DNA of 8,208 bases from DATJZH01 sp035499215. GTDB taxonomy: Bacteria > Actinomycetota > Actinomycetes > Streptosporangiales > Streptosporangiaceae. Made by a program: the position numbers and the translations under genes. Of the stretch, positions 1 through 6,474 are shown piece after piece (positions within the stretch are counted from its first letter, which is position 1; every line of letters begins with the position of its first letter). Under the pieces are notes generated by a model, which was not told where the DNA came from, searched no databases, and saw only the letters and a list, made by a program, of their open reading frames with translations. The DNA lies in the NCBI GenBank assembly GCA_035499215.1, contig DATJZH010000134.1, positions 1 to 8,208 on the forward strand, read 5' to 3'.

Positions 1-3000
1 GGGCCGGTTGCTCAGGCTGCTCCTGCTGCCGCAGCGCGAAGCCCGGCGACCCGGCCGCTGACCGCTGCGCTCGCAGCGAAGCTGTCCAGGAACGCCAGCC
101 AGCACGTGATCGTGATCATGAAGAGCCAGGTCCCTGCGGCAAGAGCCGGCAGCCACGCGCAAGCCGTCCGTTCTGCCGTCATCGCCACGGCGCAGGCGCC
201 CCTGATGACCGAGCTGCGAGCGGTGCATGCCAGCCATGTCAGGCGATACACCCTCGTCAACGCGCTCGCTGCCACGGTTTCCCGGGGCGAGGTCGCGCGG
301 CTGAAGGCCAGCCCCGCGGTCAGCGAGGTCATCCCCGACGTCACGATTCACGGCCCGCAGCCCGAGCAGGCCGCACCGCCGGCCAGCGCGCCCAGGGTTC
401 CCACCTCGCTCACCCCGCACGTTATTCCCGGCGCCTGCGGCAAGAACGGCAATGTCCTGCTGGACCCCGAAGGGCTCTCGCTGACCGGCACCGCCTCCGA
501 TGACCGGCACGCGCGGACTGCCCGCTCGCTGGGCATCACCGGGGCCGGCGTCAAGGTCGCGTGGATCGCCGACGGGATCGATCCCGCCAACGTGAACCTG
601 GAGCGGATCCCGAACCACCCGAAGACGACAGTGTTCAGCGACTACAAGGACTTCAGCGGTAACGGCCCTGGCGCCCAGACCGGCGGCGATGAGGCCTTCC
701 TGGACGCGAACACGATCGCCGGGCAGGGCATTGTGACCTATAACGTGCAGAACTTCGCCGCCCAGGCGGATCCGTCGGCATGCAACGTCCGGATCGAGGG
801 CGTGGCTCCCGGCGCGAGCCTGGTCGGCCTCGACGTGTTCAGCGAGGACAGCGAAGATCAGCTGGACACCCCCGAGTCCAACTTCCTGCAGGCCATCAAC
901 TATGCGGTCGAAACCGATCACGTCAACGTGATCAACGAGTCGTTCGGGTCGAACCCGTTCCCTGATGTCACCGCGCTGGACGCGGCCAAGCAGTTCAACG
1001 ACGCGGCGGTCGCCGCGGGCGTCGTGGTCAGCGTCTCCAGCGGCGACGCCGGCCCGACCAGCACCATCGGCTCGCCGGCGTCCGACCCGCAGGTACTCTC
1101 CGTCGGCGCATCCACGGATTTCCGCTTCTACGCCCAGACCAACTACGCCGCCGCCCGGTACTTCGCTACGACGGGCTGGCTGAGCGACAACGTCAGCGCG
1201 CTGAGCTCGGGCGGGTTCGACGAGACCGGCGGCACGGTCAACCTGATCGCCCCCGGCGACCTGAGCTTCGCCTCCTGCAGTACCGATGTGGCGATCTACA
1301 CCGAGTGCACCAGCTTCACCGGCCAGCCCTCCGATGTCGAGGAGAGCGGCGGAACCAGCGAGTCCTCGCCGTTCGTGGCCGGCGCCTCGGCCCTGGTCAT
1401 CCAGGCCTACCGGAAGACCCACGGCGGCGCGACCCCCGCGCCCGCACTGGTCAGGCAGATCCTCGTCAGCACGGCCACCGACCTCGGCGCGCCCGCGACC
1501 GAGCAGGGTGCCGGCCTGCTAGACAGCTACAAGGCCGTCCAGCTGGCCGAGTCAATCCACACCAGCGACGGCTCGCCGAGCCCGGTCGGCGCCGCCCTGC
1601 TGACCTCGCCGGGCCAGCTGAACGCGATCGGCGCGCCCGGCACCGCCAGGAGCTGGCCGGTCACGATCACCAATACCGGCGCGACCTCGCAGGTCGTGCG
1701 GCTGCACGGGCGGACCTTCGGCCCAGCCAGGGACGTGCAGGCCGGTCATGTGACGCTCACGGACGGCGTCAGCCCGGAGTTCGCCAATTACCAGGGCCTG
1801 CAGAACAACTACCGCGTCTTCCACTTCCGCGTCCGGCCGGCCCAGGACCGGCTGAGCGCATCGATCGCCTACCCTGGCAATCCCGCCGACGGAAATAACG
1901 CGCGGGCGCGGCTGATCCTCATCGACCCGCGCGGCCGCTTCGCGGCGCACTCGCTGCCGCAGGGCGTCGGCGACTACGGCAACGTGGATGTCCGCTACCC
2001 GGCGCCGGGCCGCTGGACCGGAGTCATCTTCGGCGATGTCGCCAGGGGCGACGGCACGAACGGCACGGTCCCGTGGCAGGTCTCCACGCAGCGGTTCGCC
2101 CCGTTCGGCTCAGTGTCGGCGGGCACCTTCAGGCTCGGTGCGGGGCAGAGCCGGACCGTGCGCGTCAGCGCGGTCACTCCGGCGCGGCCGGGTGACGCCG
2201 CCGGGTCCATCGTCATCGACGGCAGCGCCCCGGGTGACCAGACCTCGATCCCGGTGACGCTGCGCGGCCTGGTGCGGGCCGGGCCCGGCGGCGGATCCTT
2301 CGGCGGCGTGCTGACCGGCGGCAACGGCCGGCCTCCCGGTGAGGGACAGGTCGACTACTACCAATTCCGCCTGGGGGCAGGGCGCCAGAGCATCACCGCC
2401 AGCGTCTCGCTCGCCAGCGACGTGACCGACGGCGTCGGCGCCTACCTGGTCAGTCCCGATGGCGACGTGCTCGGCTACGGGCAGAACTACCTCGCCAGCG
2501 GCGTCAGCAAGGGCGCGATCGTCTATACGCCGGAGCGGTCGCTGACGGCCTACACTCTCAGCCCGGTCGCGGGCACCTGGACGCTCATCGTCGACTTCAG
2601 CGAGCCGGTGGCCGGGGACGAGATTTCCCAGCCGTTCACCGGCAACATCCGGGTCAACGACGTTCGCGTCCGTGCACCCGGGCTGCCCGACAGCCCCAGC
2701 CACACCATGCAGGCGGGCCGCGCGTATACGATTCCCGTTACCATCACCAACAACGGCGCGGCACCGGAGGACTTCTTCGTCGACGGCCGGCTCGACGCGA
2801 CAGCGACGCTTCGGCTGGCGCCGCTCGACACGGCCTCCGGGCTGACGCTGCCGCTCTCGGGCAGCCCGCCGCTGTGGCTCGTGCCGGCGCAGACATCCAG
2901 CGTATCGGTCGCGGCAACCGCGAGCCTGCCGATCATGTTCGATTACGGGCCGGTCCCCGACGACCCCGATCTGACAAGCTCAGCCGCGGGCGGCAGCAGC

Positions 3001-3417
3001 TTCGCGGCGGTTTGTGCCGACAGTGAGTCTGGCATCGACACGCCGGCCGGCGGCTCTGTCGCCACCGGCATCTGGTACGCGGCGCCGGCCGAGTGCGGAC
3101 CATACGCCGCCCCGGCGCCCAGGGGCACGGTCAGCGCGACGATGACCGCGACCACCAGGCAGTTCGACCCGGCGGTCACCTCGGCGGCGGGCGACTACTG
3201 GCAGACCTCGGTCAACCCCGGGGTCAAGCCCGGGCTGTTCATCATCGCGCCCGGCCAGTCCCGCGCGCTTGCGGTGACCGTGACGCCATCCGGCGCGCCG
3301 GGCACCGTGGTGCGCGGCAGTCTGTACGTCGACGATCTGGTTCCGAGCCTGCCTGTCTATGGCCAGGAGTCGGGCGACGAGCTTGCCGCCATTCCTTACG
3401 CCTACACGATCAGGTAG
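1..3417 (+). CDS. Secreted clan-SB (subtilisin-superfamily) serine protease with sedolisin-like catalytic residues, 5'-truncated
   Basis: The frame is open from base 1 to the TAG at 3415-3417 (1138 codons visible), so the true start and the presumed signal peptide lie upstream. The internal GTG at 106 is not the start because it falls inside the first strand of the prodomain (HVIVIMKSQ). Residues below are counted from base 1. An Ala/Pro-rich linker (1-33) is followed by an inhibitor-I9-like prodomain (about 34-117) and a peptidase domain (about 170-520). Landmarks are VKVAWIADGID (Asp191), a GGDEAFLD segment (Glu231, Asp235), SSGDAGP (Asp349) and GGTSESSPFVAG (Ser453). The usual DTG and GHGTHVAG motifs of S8 are absent; Glu231/Asp235/Asp349/Ser453 match the sedolisin pattern. 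The C-terminal half (about 550-1138) has alternating Ig-like and jelly-roll-like modules. No sortase motif or C-terminal membrane anchor is seen, so the enzyme is probably released outside the cell. The clan is confident; the specificity is unknown. Confidence 0.88.
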   Translation, partial: GPVAQAAPAAAARSPATRPLTAALAAKLSRNASQHVIVIMKSQVPAARAGSHAQAVRSAVIATAQAPLMTELRAVHASHVRRYTLVNALAATVSRGEVARLKASPAVSEVIPDVTIHGPQPEQAAPPASAPRVPTSLTPHVIPGACGKNGNVLLDPEGLSLTGTASDDRHARTARSLGITGAGVKVAWIADGIDPANVNLERIPNHPKTTVFSDYKDFSGNGPGAQTGGDEAFLDANTIAGQGIVTYNVQNFAAQADPSACNVRIEGVAPGASLVGLDVFSEDSEDQLDTPESNFLQAINYAVETDHVNVINESFGSNPFPDVTALDAAKQFNDAAVAAGVVVSVSSGDAGPTSTIGSPASDPQVLSVGASTDFRFYAQTNYAAARYFATTGWLSDNVSALSSGGFDETGGTVNLIAPGDLSFASCSTDVAIYTECTSFTGQPSDVEESGGTSESSPFVAGASALVIQAYRKTHGGATPAPALVRQILVSTATDLGAPATEQGAGLLDSYKAVQLAESIHTSDGSPSPVGAALLTSPGQLNAIGAPGTARSWPVTITNTGATSQVVRLHGRTFGPARDVQAGHVTLTDGVSPEFANYQGLQNNYRVFHFRVRPAQDRLSASIAYPGNPADGNNARARLILIDPRGRFAAHSLPQGVGDYGNVDVRYPAPGRWTGVIFGDVARGDGTNGTVPWQVSTQRFAPFGSVSAGTFRLGAGQSRTVRVSAVTPARPGDAAGSIVIDGSAPGDQTSIPVTLRGLVRAGPGGGSFGGVLTGGNGRPPGEGQVDYYQFRLGAGRQSITASVSLASDVTDGVGAYLVSPDGDVLGYGQNYLASGVSKGAIVYTPERSLTAYTLSPVAGTWTLIVDFSEPVAGDEISQPFTGNIRVNDVRVRAPGLPDSPSHTMQAGRAYTIPVTITNNGAAPEDFFVDGRLDATATLRLAPLDTASGLTLPLSGSPPLWLVPAQTSSVSVAATASLPIMFDYGPVPDDPDLTSSAAGGSSFAAVCADSESGIDTPAGGSVATGIWYAAPAECGPYAAPAPRGTVSATMTATTRQFDPAVTSAAGDYWQTSVNPGVKPGLFIIAPGQSRALAVTVTPSGAPGTVVRGSLYVDDLVPSLPVYGQESGDELAAIPYAYTIR

Positions 3418-3444
3418 CCAGGAGCAGGGCGAGCACAGCAACCT

Positions 3445-3486
3445 GCGGCGCGGCGGCGCCGTGGCACCCCGGTGCCGCCGCGCCGC
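3445..3486. terminator. GC-rich hairpin between convergent genes, likely bidirectional terminator
   Basis: Bases 3445-3460 pair with 3471-3486 as a 16-bp stem containing one G-U pair, around a 10-nt loop. The hairpin starts 27 nt after the protease stop and lies 40 nt beyond the helicase stop on the other strand, so it can end both transcripts. There is no T-run on either side, which is common for stem-only terminators in high-GC actinobacteria. The rest of 3418-3526 holds nothing else I can identify. Confidence 0.65.
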
Positions 3487-3526
3487 CTGCCGCCGCTGCG
3501 CACCCAGAGTCCGGCGGCGATGGCTG

Positions 3527-5107
3527 CTAGCGAGCCGAAGCCGGGCGCGGCCTGCGGCCCTGTGCCCCGCCGCCCGGGCGCGCCTGGTACCTGCTGTCCG
3601 GCCGGCCGCCGCCGGGCTTGCTGCCCGCGGCCGTGCGGTCGGTCCCGCCGCGGCGGGACCTCGGCCCGGGCTGGCGCGGCTGGTCCCGCGGTGAGCGGCT
3701 CAGCGCGGGAGCGGGCGCCGGCGGAACCGGCGTCCCCGACGTCGCGATCTCCCGGACGACATCATGCCCGGACCCGACGTGGTGCCGGGTGGGCGTGACA
3801 CCGGCCGCGTCGTGCATCCGCTGGATGTCGCGGACCTGGCCGTGCTCGGCGAGGGCCACGATCCTGCCGGTTGCGCCGGCCCTGGCCGTGCGGCCGGAAC
3901 GATGCAGGTAGTCCTTGTGGTCGTTCGGCGGATCGAAGTGCACGACGAGTTCGATGCCGTCGACGTGGATACCCCGCGCGGCGACGTCAGTGGCGACCAG
4001 CACCCGCGGGTGGCCGGTGGCGAATGCCGCCAGGGCCCGCTGCCGCTGGTTCTGCTTCAGGTTGCCGTGGATCGCCGCGGCCTGGACGCCCGCCCGGCCG
4101 AGCTGCCGGGCCAGCCGGTCGGCACCGTGCTTGGTGCGCACGAAGAACAGCGTCCGTGCCGGGCGGCTGGCAATCTCCGCCGCCACCGGCACCTTGTCCT
4201 CGGCCGATAGCACGAGCAGGCTGTGCTCGGCGGCGCCGGCCGCCGGAATCTCGGCGGGCACGGCGTGCAGTGCCGGGTCAGTGAGATACCGGGTCACCAG
4301 CTGTCCGACGCCGCGGTCCAGGGTGGCGGAGAAGAGCATGCGCTGGCCGCCGGCCGGGGTCTCGTCGAGAATGCGCGTCACGGCCGGCAGGAAGCCGAGG
4401 TCGGCCATGTGGTCTGCCTCGTCGATCACGGTGACCTCGATGTCGGACAGCGCGCATGCACGGCGGTCCAGCAGGTCGATGAGCCGTCCCGGCGTGGCCA
4501 CGACGATGTCCACGCCGCGCCGCACCCGGTCGATCTGGCGGCCGATCGACACGCCGCCGTAAACGGTTGTGACGCTCACGCCGACGGCCCGGCCGAGTGG
4601 TTCGAGCACGCCGGCCACCTGGCCGGCGAGCTCGCGGGTCGGGACGAGCACAAGCCCGCGCGGGGCCTTCTCGTGCCGCCTTCCGGCTGAGGCGGCAAGC
4701 CGGGCAAGGACCGGAAGGCCGAAGGCAAGCGTCTTGCCCGACCCGGTCTGCGCCCGGCCCAGGACGTCGCGGCCGGCCAGGGCGTCGGGAAGTGCGCGCG
4801 CCTGGATCGCGAACGGCGCGTGAATGTCCCGGGCGCCGAGCGCACTCACCAGCGCAGCTGGGAGGCCGAGCGCCTGGAACGTCGTCTCCTCCGGAGCCGC
4901 GATCTCCATCGCGGCGTTCAGGGCACGGTCAAGCTCAGACTCGCGCGCAGGACGCACGGGAGCCGGGCGGTGCCGGTTCGCGGAGCCGCCCGGTTTGCGG
5001 GCAGGGCGGCGCCGGCGGGCAGTGTCATGGGGCACAGGTAACTCCATCGGTGGTTCGCGGGCCGCGTCGCGGGAGAGGCATCGGCGACGGCGGCGGATAG
5101 TGCTCAC
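3527..5107 (-). CDS. DEAD-box ATP-dependent RNA helicase
   Basis: This 526-residue protein is a superfamily 2 RNA helicase that unwinds short RNA duplexes using ATP in the cytoplasm. All core motifs are present: Q-motif (Phe77 and PFAIQ 98-102), motif I AQTGSGKT (119-126), Ia PTRELA (156-161), Ib TPGR (205-208), II DEAD (229-232), III SAT (260-262), V ATDVAARG (372-379) and VI HRSGRTARAG (402-411). The N-terminal 55 residues are Arg-rich. The last 70 or so are rich in Arg, Gly, Pro and Ser and look disordered, typical of an RNA-binding tail in RhlE/CsdA-like actinobacterial helicases. The start is uncertain: the GTG at 5107 is the longest option (an in-frame stop lies at 5123-5125), and an ATG at 5047 would remove 20 basic residues. 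Neither has a clear Shine-Dalgarno sequence. The gene is convergent with the protease and divergent from the SIMPL gene. The exact cellular role (ribosome assembly, mRNA decay or cold growth) cannot be told from sequence. Confidence 0.95.
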   Translation of the reverse strand: MSTIRRRRRCLSRDAAREPPMELPVPHDTARRRRPARKPGGSANRHRPAPVRPARESELDRALNAAMEIAAPEETTFQALGLPAALVSALGARDIHAPFAIQARALPDALAGRDVLGRAQTGSGKTLAFGLPVLARLAASAGRRHEKAPRGLVLVPTRELAGQVAGVLEPLGRAVGVSVTTVYGGVSIGRQIDRVRRGVDIVVATPGRLIDLLDRRACALSDIEVTVIDEADHMADLGFLPAVTRILDETPAGGQRMLFSATLDRGVGQLVTRYLTDPALHAVPAEIPAAGAAEHSLLVLSAEDKVPVAAEIASRPARTLFFVRTKHGADRLARQLGRAGVQAAAIHGNLKQNQRQRALAAFATGHPRVLVATDVAARGIHVDGIELVVHFDPPNDHKDYLHRSGRTARAGATGRIVALAEHGQVRDIQRMHDAAGVTPTRHHVGSGHDVVREIATSGTPVPPAPAPALSRSPRDQPRQPGPRSRRGGTDRTAAGSKPGGGRPDSRYQARPGGGAQGRRPRPASAR

Positions 5108-5135
5108 CGGGAAGCGGACTGCTCACACAAGCGAC

Positions 5136-5158
5136 CTCGCGGGCTGCTCGCCCGCGGG
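5136..5158. repeat. 9-bp hairpin in the divergent helicase/SIMPL intergenic region
   Basis: Bases 5136-5144 pair with 5150-5158 (one G-U pair) around a 5-nt loop. The hairpin sits 28 nt upstream of the helicase GTG, in its presumptive leader, and 124 nt upstream of the SIMPL start. It could be a leader structure affecting helicase expression, or chance folding of GC-rich DNA. I find no convincing -35/-10 pair for either gene in 5108-5282. Confidence 0.3.
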
Positions 5159-5272
5159 AGTGGCGGCATCATTCGTGCCGCTGGTCAGTGCAACACTAGC
5201 AGCAGGCCCCGGTGTTCCCGCTTTGCGGTCGCCGCGAGGTGGCACGGACGATAGCGTCGCTGCAGGACCACT

Positions 5273-5276
5273 GGAG
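5273..5276 (+). promoter_or_regulatory. Ribosome binding site of the SIMPL gene
   Basis: GGAG lies 6 nt before the ATG at 5283. This site selects that ATG over the longer open frame, which runs back to 4824 through the helicase gene on the opposite strand. Confidence 0.75.
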
Positions 5277-5282
5277 ACCCAC

Positions 5283-5978
5283 ATGCAACAGAATCCCGTG
5301 CTCGCTGTCCGCGGCGAGTCCGTCATCGAGGTGCAGCCGGAGATCGCGCGCATCGAGGTCAGCGTCGCCGCCACGGACGCTGACCGGGCCAGGACGCTTG
5401 AGCTGCTGGCCGAGCGGGCCGCGGCGGTGGAGAAGGTGCTGGCAAGCTTTCCCGACGTCATCGAGAAGAGCGAATCATCGGGCGCGCGGATCAGCCCGCA
5501 GCTGGCGGGCCGGCCGCCACGTCCGGGTGCTGGCCTCGGCTATGTCGGCGCCGTGCATCATGCGGTCACAGTGACCGGGTTCGGCCGGCTCGGCGAGCTC
5601 ATGGCGCAGCTAGCCGATCGGGAACTGACCGAGGTTGGCGGTCCCTGGTGGGAGCTGCGGGCGCAGAGCCCGGTCTACCGCGACGCCAGGGTTGCCGCCG
5701 CCAGGGACGCGGTCCGCAGAGCCCGCGACTACGCCGGCGCGCTCGGCAGCGACGTGACCGGGCTGGTGGAGCTCGCTGATGCCCGGCTGCTGTCGGATGC
5801 TCGCGGCCCGGCCGAGCCTGCCGCCGGCTTCCCGGCGCGGCTGCCGCAGCGCACCCGGGCGGTTGTCCCGGAGGAACTGACCTTCGACCTGACACCCGCC
5901 ACGCAGACGGTCCGGGCCACCGTGGAGGCGCGGTTCACGATCAGCAGGCCGCATCTCGCGGGCGTCGACACCAGCTGA
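5283..5978 (+). CDS. SIMPL domain-containing protein (DUF541)
   Basis: This 231-residue protein starts at the ATG preceded by GGAG. It opens with VLAVRGESVIEVQPEIARIEV, the N-terminal strand pattern of SIMPL/DUF541 proteins (an 'x-G-x-x-x-x-x-P-D/E-x-A' core). Typical family features follow: a helix rich in Ala, Leu and Glu (about residues 38-57), the strand region HHAVTVTG, a second helix with AAARDAVRRARDYAGALG, and a closing strand TVRATVEARFTI. Family members are mostly periplasmic, outer-surface or mammalian signalling proteins of poorly defined function; bacterial examples include BP26/OMP28 and YggE. This copy has no N-terminal hydrophobic stretch, so it is probably cytoplasmic, as in several short actinobacterial versions. 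It is divergent from the helicase, and its stop lies 3 nt from the convergent cupin stop. The family is fairly sure; the role is unknown. Confidence 0.85.
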   Translation: MQQNPVLAVRGESVIEVQPEIARIEVSVAATDADRARTLELLAERAAAVEKVLASFPDVIEKSESSGARISPQLAGRPPRPGAGLGYVGAVHHAVTVTGFGRLGELMAQLADRELTEVGGPWWELRAQSPVYRDARVAAARDAVRRARDYAGALGSDVTGLVELADARLLSDARGPAEPAAGFPARLPQRTRAVVPEELTFDLTPATQTVRATVEARFTISRPHLAGVDTS

Positions 5979-5981
5979 TCG

Positions 5982-6413
5982 TCAGGGCGCGGTCGTCCCG
6001 GACCGCCCGTATCTGTCCTCGAGCCGGACGATGTCCTCCCGCCAGCCGGGACCGGCGGTCGAGGCCTCCGCGAACGTCAGGTCGGTGACCGCGGTAATCC
6101 GGTGCAGCTCGCCTGGCGGCAGGTGAATCGTGTCACCGGGGCTGAAAGGCTCGCTCGTCAGCGCGCTCGCCGAGGGCCCGTACTCGATGAGCGCCTCGCC
6201 GGACAGGACGCTGATCGTCTCTTCCTTCTCGCGATGGTATTGCAGGCTCAGGGACTGCCCCGCGGCCACATGGATGATCTTTCCGGCGTACTTGCCGTCC
6301 ACGGCCGCGAAGATCATCTCATTCCCCCAGGGCTTGCCCTGATGGGCGGCACGATAGCGCTGCGCTCGCGAGCCGGCCGCCGGGGTCGGGCCGGCTTCCT
6401 GCGTGCGGATCAC
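5982..6413 (-). CDS. Small cupin-domain protein (mannose-6-phosphate isomerase-like cupin)
   Basis: The 143-residue single-domain cupin starts at a GTG (6413) preceded by GGAGG. The frame extends further back, but only by reading through the 3' end of the aminotransferase gene. Cupin motif 1 is GQSLSLQYHREKEETISVLSG (52-72); here the usual H-x-H reads Gln58-x-His60, followed by Glu64/Glu65. Motif 2 is PGDTIHLPPGELH (92-104), with His104 as the last metal ligand. Flanking KPWGNE (27-32) and the C-terminal EDIVRLEDRYGR match a set of small actinobacterial cupins resembling the C-terminal domain of type II phosphomannose isomerases. A metal-binding beta-barrel in the cytoplasm is expected. The substrate is unknown, and isomerase activity should not be assumed. 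It lies 61 nt downstream of the aminotransferase on the same strand. Confidence 0.88.
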   Translation of the reverse strand: MIRTQEAGPTPAAGSRAQRYRAAHQGKPWGNEMIFAAVDGKYAGKIIHVAAGQSLSLQYHREKEETISVLSGEALIEYGPSASALTSEPFSPGDTIHLPPGELHRITAVTDLTFAEASTAGPGWREDIVRLEDRYGRSGTTAP

Positions 6414-6417
6414 GTGA

Positions 6418-6422
6418 CCTCC
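6418..6422 (-). promoter_or_regulatory. Ribosome binding site of the cupin gene
   Basis: On the minus strand GGAGG lies 4 nt before the GTG at 6413. Spacing is slightly short, but this is the only strong site near the cupin domain and it decides the start. The 8-bp palindrome TCACGTGA (6410-6417) fills the spacer and covers the start codon. Confidence 0.7.
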
Positions 6423-6455
6423 AGTGACTGCTGTTGCTCCCGGGCCGGACGTGTC

Positions 6456-6461
6456 ATTGTA
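6456..6461 (-). promoter_or_regulatory. Possible -10 element for a cupin-specific promoter
   Basis: Minus-strand TACAAT, one mismatch from TATAAT, lies in the 61-nt aminotransferase-cupin gap, in locally AT-rich sequence. Transcription would start near 6449, giving a leader of about 36 nt. No good -35 hexamer lies 16-18 nt upstream, so the call is tentative. Confidence 0.3.
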
Positions 6462-6474
6462 TTGCGTGGCGGGA

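Noticed and set aside
916..933. Inverted repeat GATCACGT-CA-ACGTGATC inside the protease gene
   Set aside because: It encodes the conserved strand leading into VINESFGS, lies well inside the coding region, and codon choice in GC-rich DNA easily produces it; no operator role is supported.
3871..4690. Several long plus-strand open frames opposite the helicase
   Set aside because: They are complements of conserved helicase codons in high-GC DNA, where stops are rare; the products are Arg/Ala/Pro-rich with no domain.
4824..5282. Upstream extension of the SIMPL frame
   Set aside because: It overlaps the helicase coding region on the opposite strand, where motif-bearing codons explain the openness; the ATG at 5283 has a ribosome binding site.
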